A stretch of DNA of 19,896 nucleotides from JBBDXA01 sp040902585 (GTDB taxonomy: Bacteria > Planctomycetota > Phycisphaerae > Phycisphaerales > Phycisphaeraceae). Both the position numbers and the translations under genes were made by a program. The stretch spans positions 1 to 19,896 of the forward strand of contig JBBDXA010000176.1 in the NCBI GenBank assembly GCA_040902585.1. The letters run 5' to 3'. A model generated the notes under the pieces. It was given only the letters and a program-made list of their open reading frames with translations. It had not been told where the DNA came from and did not search any database. Below, in pieces: positions 8,401-15,300 of the stretch. Position 1 is the stretch's first letter, and each line of letters opens with the position of its first letter.

Positions 8401-11400
8401 ATCCAGCCCGCCGGTGGGAATCGTCATCGACACGCGATTGGTCAGCGCCACCGGCAACGGGAAGCCAAAGAACCGCGACTGATCCTCGGCGGCCTTGGCC
8501 ATCGGCGAAAGGAACTTGAACGTCGCTTCATGCACGCCCGCTTTGCTGACGACCAGCACATATCGCCGACCTTCCACTTCGATGCGAAGGGCAGCATTCG
8601 GGTCATCGGGCGTGAGAATGATCGGGGCCTGATCCATCAGCACGAAGCGGGCCGAGTCCAGAGCGCGGACCTTCAGCTTCAGTTCCACTTCCATGTGATC
8701 GCCCTCAGCTTTGAGATTCGCCTCGACGCGCTCGAGCACAGGTTGCTTCGGCGCGATCGCGAGCACACCATCCACCGCGCGGGCCTGCGAAGGCATGAGG
8801 AGGAACAGCGCGATCATGGCCGCGGCGACTGCGCCCTTGCCTGAAGGCGAGTCGATGTCCATCATCGGGCGCACAGCGGTGCGCCATGCGAAATAGGCAT
8901 AGAGCACGAGCGGCAGCACCCACGTGAACAGATGCAGCATGAACGGCACGAGCGCCGTGTATTGAGCCGCGCCGAAGAGAAGGCCCGTGAGACCGGCGGC
9001 GATGAGGGCGAGGCGATACCGCTTAGCGCCGGGCCTGATGAAGGCAAGCACGATGAGCGCGAAGCTGAGGATGGGCACGATGATGCCGCCCCAGAGCGTG
9101 ACGTGCTGCCGCCACTGCGGCGTGACGGACGCCTTGATGCCCAGCGTGTCAGCCGCGTTCATGGTGACGGTCTGCGTCAGTGTGACCTCTGACAGGTCGT
9201 CGGCGCTGAGCGATTGGGAACTGAGCGGCGGAGCGTTGGCGGCAAGAATGCCAAAGAGCAGCAGCGCGAGCAGGCCCACGCACCAGAGCACCAGCGGCGT
9301 GGCGGCAGGCCGCTTCACCGCGCACCAGGCGACGAAGCCCGCAGCCGTGACGACGACGAAGATCGTCAGCAGGACGATCACGCCGTTGCCGCTGCCCGAG
9401 TCGCGATCGCCGAACGCGCCGAGCCAGCGTGTCCACGCCCAGCCCCACGATTCACCCACGGATGACATCACCGCGCCGAGGTTGCCGTGATGGCGTTCGC
9501 GCGGCTGCTCGATCAGGTTGCTCGCGCCGGTCACGGTCACCCCCCATTCGGCCGGGGCTTTGATCTGCCAGCTTGTGTAGGTGGATTTCACCTGATTCCT
9601 CGGGTCCGTCGAAGGAGTCTGAAGCTCGATCGCGCCCGCCCAGCCGAGCTCACCGTGATCCTTGCCGAACTCGACGACGACGGTGATCGGCTCATTCGGA
9701 TTGGCATTGCGCGGCAGCGGAATCATCAGCAGGTTGTTGGCCTTGTCATACGACGGGCCTTGCCGGTCAGGCGGTTCGACGAGCTGGCCCTTCTTGTCAA
9801 GAATGAAAACTTTGGCGCGCCACGCCTTGAGCCCCGCAGGCATGCGCAGCGGCAGGAACTGGTTCGATGAATTCTTCACCTTGTACCGCACCTGGGTGCG
9901 CGACTGCGTGGCCGTGTCTTCGCTGGCGAAAATCTCCGTCTGAATATCGGTGACTTCGATCACCACGGGCAGCAGGTCCACGCGATCGTAGGCGGTGATC
10001 TTCACCTTCTGATGGTGCGGCGTCTTGATGAAGGTGAAGGTGTTCAGCAGCGGGGCGTTGACCAGCAGGCCGTACGCGCCGGGCAGTTCTTCGTGTTCGA
10101 TCGCGCGGAGCTCGCTGCCGGTGGTGATCTGCGTTTCCACTTTCAGATTCAGATGGCTGGCGACTGCGACGTACCCGGTCTGCGTCTGCACCTGCTGGCC
10201 CGCAGCCTGGATGCCGCCGATGGAAATCACATCGCCATCCTTATAAGGCAGCATGAAGGTCATGCCCAGCGTGTAATCGCCGATGACTTTTCGCTTCAGG
10301 CTCAGGCGGTAGAGCGTGGGGTCAGCCGCGTCGCGCGAAAGGGAGCGCACATCCTGCCCGACGAACTCCGCGTTCTTCAGGTCGGCGGGGATGTGGAAGG
10401 AAAACTCATCGACGGGCGAGCCGGTGATGTGATAGTTCAGCGCGACGTTGCCGTAGGCCAGGCCCGTGCCGAGCGTGATGAGCTCGAAGGACTCGACGCG
10501 CATGGTCGCGGGCTTCTTGCGCGGCGTGAACTGGATCGACCAGTCCACCTCGCGGAAGCTGTAAGCGAACTGCGCATTAGGCACGCGGATCGGCACGCCC
10601 GAGGTGTTCATATCCGTCAGGTTCTGCGCCTGCGGCGCGTCCAGCGCCACGCCCTGATCCACCGCGATCACCACGAAGCTGCGCTTGATCCGGGCGCCTT
10701 GGACCTGGATGCCATTGATCGCCTGCGCCGTCGCCAGCGGACCGCGGCCCAGTTCCAGGCGATAGTTCACCACGGTCCGGCCCTGCACGGGCTGACTGAA
10801 GCGCACATCCACCGCCCGCGTCGCCTGCCCCGCCACCACAGGCCGGGGACTTGCATCGCTGACGTACTGTCCGCTCACATCGGACACGACCAGCCCCGAA
10901 GGCACGTGCAGCACCATGTCGCGAATCGGCGCATCGCGCACCTCCAGAGAAGTCGCGCCCACGACCGTCAGGTCATCCTCGCTGACGTTGATCACAATCG
11001 TCTGCATCGACTCGACGGTGGGCACGATGTCGGCCAGATCGATCGCCATCTGATAAGGCGTGGTCGCATGCGTGAAGAAGAAAGCCTTGGCGCTGGGCAG
11101 CGGGCGGGGCTCTTCGCGGTTGAGCACGAAGCGCGGAAAGGCTGCGCCGTTGATCTGTGATAGGCCGGCCGACTGCTTGACCACAAGCTGAATCGCGCTG
11201 CTGGTGCCGATGGCGATCGTGCCGCCGGCGCGGATGCCGCCCTGCGGTTCGATCACCGGCACCGTCGCTTGCGTGGGGAACGAAGGCAGCACGCTCTCGC
11301 CGAGAATCTGGATGCCGTATCGGCTGGTCTGCGGACGATTGAGCGAAACCGTCAGCGTCGCGGGCCCTTGCGGATTGGCGGCATCAGTCTTCTTCACCGA

Positions 11401-12135
11401 CCATTCGCGGATGAATCCGCCGCGCACCTGCGTGATGGAAAGATTCGAGGGCACGTTGAAGGTCAGATCGGTGAGCGTGCCCTGGGAAATCTGAAAGTCG
11501 AAAAAGGCATCGAGCTTGAGCATGCCCACGGACACGGCTGCGATCGTGTTCGCCTCGCTGGCGAAAACGAGCTTGGCGTCGAGTTGCTGCACCTGCGGCT
11601 TCCAGCGCACGCGCATCGGCACACCCGGCGCGAGCAGGGCGGTGATGGTGAGCTTGTCATCCGCGACTTTCCGCTCGACGCGCACGGCACCGGGTAGCTG
11701 GACTTCCAAGTCAGCGCGATCGCAGGTGATGGCGATGGAACGCATCCGGGCGTTGGGCAGATCGAACGCCGCCTCGCGCCACTCGCCGTTGCCGATCGGG
11801 TTGGCACGCGCGGCGAAGCTGGCCGCCAGCTTCTGATTGCCCGCCTTCGCCAGGACGATCGAATACGTGTACTTCTCCGCGTCGTACTTCATGAGGTAGT
11901 CCGTCTTCGGCTCGGTGACATCCTCAAGCACGACGTCGCCATAAACCAGCGGCAGGTCCGCCTCAGCCCGCGCGGCGGTCACATCCATGTCCACGCAGAA
12001 GGAGAAGGACGAACCTTCGATCCGGCCTGCGACAGCGATATCGCCGACGCTGACACCCAGCCCTTCGTCAAGAGCGCGGGCAGGCGTGAACAGAAGGCCG
12101 GCCACAAGGGCGGCAAACAGAAACGTGTGTCGCAT
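5488..12135 (-). CDS. Giant envelope protein of repeated beta-rich modules around a central membrane block
   Basis: A 2215-residue protein with no family name I can give. The ATG at 12135 is preferred to one at 12171: AAGGAG lies seven bases upstream, and it starts a clean signal peptide (residues 1-21, ending ARA). Seven divergent copies of a 110-125-residue beta-rich module can be aligned by eye (about 208-333, 393-503, 564-678, 1308-1424, 1498-1613, 1666-1783, 1840-1953), with a weaker one near 748-838. The clearest pair shares ISQG at 216-219 and 1318-1321, then a VP or IP turn, IT-V-x-G and a Trp. Between the halves are about six hydrophobic helices (919-940, 945-968, 1014-1034, 1039-1061, 1062-1084, 1102-1120). 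One C-terminal helix (2162-2183) precedes an acidic tail. The sixth central helix ends SQARAV like a signal peptide, hinting at an old fusion. It lies downstream of the anti-sigma/vWA gene on the same strand, 171 bp away. A surface or periplasmic scaffold is inference. Confidence 0.8.
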   Translation of the reverse strand: MRHTFLFAALVAGLLFTPARALDEGLGVSVGDIAVAGRIEGSSFSFCVDMDVTAARAEADLPLVYGDVVLEDVTEPKTDYLMKYDAEKYTYSIVLAKAGNQKLAASFAARANPIGNGEWREAAFDLPNARMRSIAITCDRADLEVQLPGAVRVERKVADDKLTITALLAPGVPMRVRWKPQVQQLDAKLVFASEANTIAAVSVGMLKLDAFFDFQISQGTLTDLTFNVPSNLSITQVRGGFIREWSVKKTDAANPQGPATLTVSLNRPQTSRYGIQILGESVLPSFPTQATVPVIEPQGGIRAGGTIAIGTSSAIQLVVKQSAGLSQINGAAFPRFVLNREEPRPLPSAKAFFFTHATTPYQMAIDLADIVPTVESMQTIVINVSEDDLTVVGATSLEVRDAPIRDMVLHVPSGLVVSDVSGQYVSDASPRPVVAGQATRAVDVRFSQPVQGRTVVNYRLELGRGPLATAQAINGIQVQGARIKRSFVVIAVDQGVALDAPQAQNLTDMNTSGVPIRVPNAQFAYSFREVDWSIQFTPRKKPATMRVESFELITLGTGLAYGNVALNYHITGSPVDEFSFHIPADLKNAEFVGQDVRSLSRDAADPTLYRLSLKRKVIGDYTLGMTFMLPYKDGDVISIGGIQAAGQQVQTQTGYVAVASHLNLKVETQITTGSELRAIEHEELPGAYGLLVNAPLLNTFTFIKTPHHQKVKITAYDRVDLLPVVIEVTDIQTEIFASEDTATQSRTQVRYKVKNSSNQFLPLRMPAGLKAWRAKVFILDKKGQLVEPPDRQGPSYDKANNLLMIPLPRNANPNEPITVVVEFGKDHGELGWAGAIELQTPSTDPRNQVKSTYTSWQIKAPAEWGVTVTGASNLIEQPRERHHGNLGAVMSSVGESWGWAWTRWLGAFGDRDSGSGNGVIVLLTIFVVVTAAGFVAWCAVKRPAATPLVLWCVGLLALLLFGILAANAPPLSSQSLSADDLSEVTLTQTVTMNAADTLGIKASVTPQWRQHVTLWGGIIVPILSFALIVLAFIRPGAKRYRLALIAAGLTGLLFGAAQYTALVPFMLHLFTWVLPLVLYAYFAWRTAVRPMMDIDSPSGKGAVAAAMIALFLLMPSQARAVDGVLAIAPKQPVLERVEANLKAEGDHMEVELKLKVRALDSARFVLMDQAPIILTPDDPNAALRIEVEGRRYVLVVSKAGVHEATFKFLSPMAKAAEDQSRFFGFPLPVALTNRVSMTIPTGGLDVYVDKAMRMTKEEKEGLTTVNAILGPGDDIAATWRPRARETALEKTVFYSQVTTAARFDASLIEARHLVKFTISQGELREIRLRIPEPMTVTAVQGRALGAWRFDPAKQELEVRLSEPAVGEYALGVVTQISQEKLPYEATLGPVIVQDAVRHVGVMGILVSPAVQVTVSKSPQAMNIDDFLREAAGLLQTVPGFTPDGTGGVRFAYRTAKAEDIVTAQAVEVKPEIRAHLCDQRPEEAARLVITSERLTLTGGVLIDVSKAGVFNVALTFPAAYQVETLTSPAISHWDDTVENGVRTVTIHFREKLLGLASIKFELSQQITTLPNPIVVPRLEVVGVLKHSGQFIALPEPGIRLEVAQRDGVKEVNPLEYNERRPGALAFNLLKPDWSLSLGAEVIEPRVTVDVLHIAKVSEGIVRHTHIMQYSLHNAGTKAFDLQVPKGAEGLQILGAAIARRIEVDKAAGRHRVELNRKWYDPTYRLTVEYYTKYTLPTDKGSTAGATGAIVIDPVKAIGADQQRGHVVVLTTDRVQLGVVSRSPALQKAEPRTISGGFGVRNLASAAFCYSTATPDYALTLGAQRHEAADLLQADVLRTRLYTVVADTGSTITRVIMDLRVGSKQHLEAYLPQGGEIWSLLVSGRSTVPSKMKDAKTGGQVLLIPLGAAATTSSDVRLDFVYVTPATGDWSTTQAKLEGPRFDLPLKNVTWQMFVPEQFKYDDFAGTLRVTQEVVDEVRIERYGTAEYDQQVTNFNRSNQLIAADADAAGDRLLSEGRGKQAQRAFEAAVHYSAFSEDSRVKLHQFNSNKALVGLVGSRLRLRQQTDGAGLGAVEELDLNTEVIGRVKSSLPKADSENLEAQTKVWTDIQEKAAGDTVQLAVNLPVRGRLLEFTRTVQVNAQENMFVQFQTKPQEGPASSSTRWSLAGVFIAIVLVMLLIPALRRAWPRLPDVLAAESGVADDAVDMVPDEDENEA

Positions 12136-12159
12136 CGAAGGACTCCTTGTCGTCGATGA

Positions 12160-12177
12160 ATGGTTTCGCATGGTTTC
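12160..12177 (-). promoter_or_regulatory. Twin GAAACCAT direct repeat upstream of the giant gene
   Basis: On the minus strand GAAACCAT occurs at 12177-12170 and again at 12167-12160, a 10-bp period (one helical turn), about 25 bases before the ATG at 12135. It could be a regulator site or half of a promoter, or chance. I saw no second such pair elsewhere in the window. Confidence 0.25.
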
Positions 12178-12189
12178 ACTCTTTCTGGA

Positions 12190-12212
12190 GCACCGTCCCG
12201 GCAGGGCGGTGC
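12190..12212. repeat. 23-bp hairpin repeat, copy 3
   Basis: A variant of the hairpin at 5359-5381: GCACCGTCC, loop CGGCA, GGGCGGTGC. Of its three differences, two (A to G at position 6 and T to C at position 18) fall on opposite sides of the same base pair, so pairing is kept. This supports selection on the stem. It lies in the gap between the giant gene and the anti-sigma/vWA gene. Confidence 0.75.
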
Positions 12213-12268
12213 TATTGGCGTTCGTGTTTCCTTCGGCAATCGTGGCATCAGGTTGTCGTGCATCGTCA

Positions 12269-12291
12269 GCACCACCGGGCCGGGATGGTGC
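12269..12291. repeat. 23-bp hairpin repeat, copy 4
   Basis: Inverted relative to copy 3. GCACCACC and GGATGGTGC are kept while the centre is changed to GGGCC. It lies 15 bases downstream of the stop of the anti-sigma/vWA gene on the minus strand, the same position relative to a stop codon as copies 1 and 2. Confidence 0.7.
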
Positions 12292-12306
12292 TCCAGTCCT
12301 CTTTCC

Positions 12307-15300
12307 CTACGGCGCTCGCGGAAGGCCCTGCGCCCTGGTCGCCAGTTCCAGCAGTTCGGCCGCCTTTTCATCCAGCGGTAGCTGCGATACGGCCTGTTCC
12401 AGCAGCGAGCGCATGCGCGTCCAGTCCGCGCCCTTGGCGTGTTCGCTTTCGCGCAGGATCTCGGCGAACTCAGCTGCGCAGGCGGCCAGGTAGAACCGCG
12501 CATCGCTTCGCGGCGAACGGTTCTTCATCATCGAGCTCGTAATGCGCTGGGCAATCTCTTCGATCTCGTTCGTATCCGTGTTGCGATAGCGGACGAAGAC
12601 CGTGCCCAGGTCCGCGCCGTCCTCCTGACCGACGAGTTCGACTTCATAGAGAGCCGTGGAAGACTGCCCGCTGCCGACTTCGCCCGCATCGATCGTGTCG
12701 TTGCGGAAATCCTTGTCGGCGATCGCGCGGTTCTCGTAACCGATGAGGCGATATCGACGCACGCGGTCCTTGTTGAACTCGACCTGAATCTTCGCGTCCT
12801 TGGCGATGGTCGCAAGCGTGGCGGTGAGATCATCGACGAAGACCCGCCGGGCTTCGCGAACCGAATCGACGAAGTAATACGTGCCGTCGCCCTTGTTGGC
12901 GAGATTTTCCATCACGTCATCGTTGTAGGCTCCCGCGCCGAAGCCGACGGTCGTGCAGGTGATGCCCTGCTTGCGGTAGCCGTCGACATATTGCAGGATG
13001 GCCTCGGCTTCGGATTCGCCCAGCGTCGCGATCCCGTCGGAACAGAGCAGCACCTTGTTGCTCGCGCCGCTCTTGTGGGCCTGGGCTGCGACCTGGTAAC
13101 CCGCTTGCAGACCCTTGAGCAGGTTCGTCTGCCCCGAAGGCTGGATGGAGTCGATGGCTTTGATGATGCGGTCGCGCTGCGAGGCGGGGGTCGGGTCCAG
13201 CAGCGTGTAAGCTTCATTGCCGAAGGCGACGAGGGCGACCGTGTCGCTGGCGTTCAATTCGCCGATGAGCATTTTCAGCGACTGCTGCACGAGAGGCAGG
13301 CGGTCCTCCTTGGCCATCGAACCGGAGGCATCGACCACGAGCACGACATGGGCCGGCTTGCGCCCGTCGCGTCCGATCACCTTGCCGCGCACGGCGACCT
13401 TCACCAGCTTCGTCGCCAGTGCTTCAGCCGGCGCGAACGGCGCGGGGCCGGCCTCGATCAGGATGGAGAACACGCCTTCGCTCTGGCACGGGTAGTTGTA
13501 GTCCATCGCGTTGATGAACTCTTCCATTCGCACCGAGCCGGCGGGCGGCTGATAGCCCTTGTTGATGTACTTGCGCGCCAGGTTGTACGACGCGGTGTCC
13601 ACATCCAGCGCGAAGGTGGACTGGTGATCTTCCTCCGCGAGCGTCCACGGATTGACCGGCATGATCTTGAAGTGGGCCGCGGGCAGCAGCTCTTCCTCGC
13701 TGCGCCGGGCGGCTTCGGCGTCAGCCTGTCGTTTGGCTTCGGCAGCCTTCGCCGCTTCGGCGCGGCGCTGGGCCTCGGCACGCTTCTCGGAGTCGGCCTT
13801 GTCCCGCGCAATCAACTCCGCCAGCCGCTTCTCTTCCAGTTCGCGGGCCTTCTCGTGTGCGTCGGCCTTCGCTTTTTCTTCCGCTTCCTGGGCTGCCTTT
13901 TCAGCCGTGAGCGTCTTCTGGATTTCACTCAGCGAAGCGGCCTTGCCGCCGACCAGATCGCTGATGTTGTAGACCTCGGTATCCGTCGAGCGCTGAAGAT
14001 CGCGCCGCGTGGACAGATGCACCACGCCATCGATCACCGAATAGCCGATCGGCTCCAGGCCCGCAGCGCCGGCCTGTTTCAGGACGAGCTTCAGCGCCTG
14101 CTCGGCTGGGACATCCTTGAGCGTCATCGACATGAGCATGTCCTGCTCGACGCCCGCCGCTTCCAGCGCCGCCCAGTTCACGAAGAAATTCACGCCGGTG
14201 GAGTTGCGGAAATAGTCCACCACCTCCACCAGCTTCCTGTTTTCAAATTGCACCGGCACGGAATTTTGCAGCTTGTTGATGACCTTGCGATCGATCGGCG
14301 TGTTGTACAGCTCGGCCTGTTGTTCGATCACCGGCCTGCCGCGCAGCTTGGCGAGCAGGGCCTGGACTTTGCGGTGATTCTCCGGCGTGGACTTGATGAT
14401 GAGGTTGTGGTTGAGTTCGCGCAGGCTGGAGACCTCGCCGCCGTAGGCCGCCCATTCGCTGGTCGTGCCGACGGTGTCCTGCACGAGCGTGGTGAGCTGC
14501 TCGATAATTTCCGAACGGGTGACCGTTTCACCTTCGGCATCGGCCTCGCTGAAGAGCGTGGTGGACGCCTGCCCGGGCTTCTCCTCGCTGCCGTCGCTGA
14601 AGAGCGTGGTCCTCGACCGCTGCGAAGGCGGCTGACCCTTGGCGGTGTTATCCAGGGCGGAGCGCAGGTCGAACTCAGGGGCGGCGGTGAAGTCGGGCAC
14701 ACCCTTGCCGCGCCCAGCTTCGCCCAGCTCTTCGCCGCCTCGGCTCGCCGTGACCTGCGGCCAGTCGGAGGGATAGGTGATCAACTCGTTGTAGGGAATG
14801 GTCGCTTCGATCAACTCGGCCTGATGGCGGGCGATGCGCAGTGCGCGCTGGCTGGCGTCATCCTTAGTCTTCACCGCAATCGCCGAGTCTTCCACCATCA
14901 TTTTCATCGCCTGCGCGGCCGGATTGCCCGGGTCGAGGAAGAGCGCCTGATTGGTTAGCTGAAGCGCACGTTCGGAATCGCCTTCCTTGCGAAGGTCAGC
15001 AGCGCGCTGAAGCAGTCGCTGCGTGGCTTCCAACTGCTCCAGCTTCGCCGTGGAACGCCGCAGTTCGGCGTCTTTGCCGTCCTGGACAGACTGGAAAGCC
15101 ATATTCTCACTCTCCTTCAAGACTTTGACCTGATCGCCGAGCAATGCTTCGCGCGTCGATCGTCCTTCCTCCGACTCCGTGCCCAGCGCAATCACCTTCC
15201 CGCCGGCCTGACCTTGGCCTTCACCCGACTGGGGCGGTTTGATGAAAGCGCCGTTCAGATTGCTGAGATGGTCCCATCGCGTTTCGCCGGACTTCTTGCC

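Noticed and set aside
7120..8844. 574-codon plus-strand open frame, and similar ones at 6046-7095 and 10012-11160
   Set aside because: They lie opposite the giant gene. Their His/Arg/Asp-heavy composition without any domain, and lack of ribosome sites, fit GC-driven shadows.
5357..12291. CRISPR-like reading of the 23-bp repeats
   Set aside because: Copies are palindromic, inverted in pairs and kilobases apart, with no regular spacers and no cas genes.
13910..14530. A full secretin or TonB-dependent receptor in the anti-sigma fusion
   Set aside because: Only short STN-like and secretin-N-like domains are present. No secretin pore domain or outer-membrane barrel follows; a coiled coil and the vWA part follow instead.
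12439..14958. 839-codon plus-strand open frame
   Set aside because: It is antisense to the STN/vWA half of the 1850-residue gene, which has recognisable domains and a good ribosome site. The Arg/Asp/Val/Leu-rich translation looks like a high-GC shadow.
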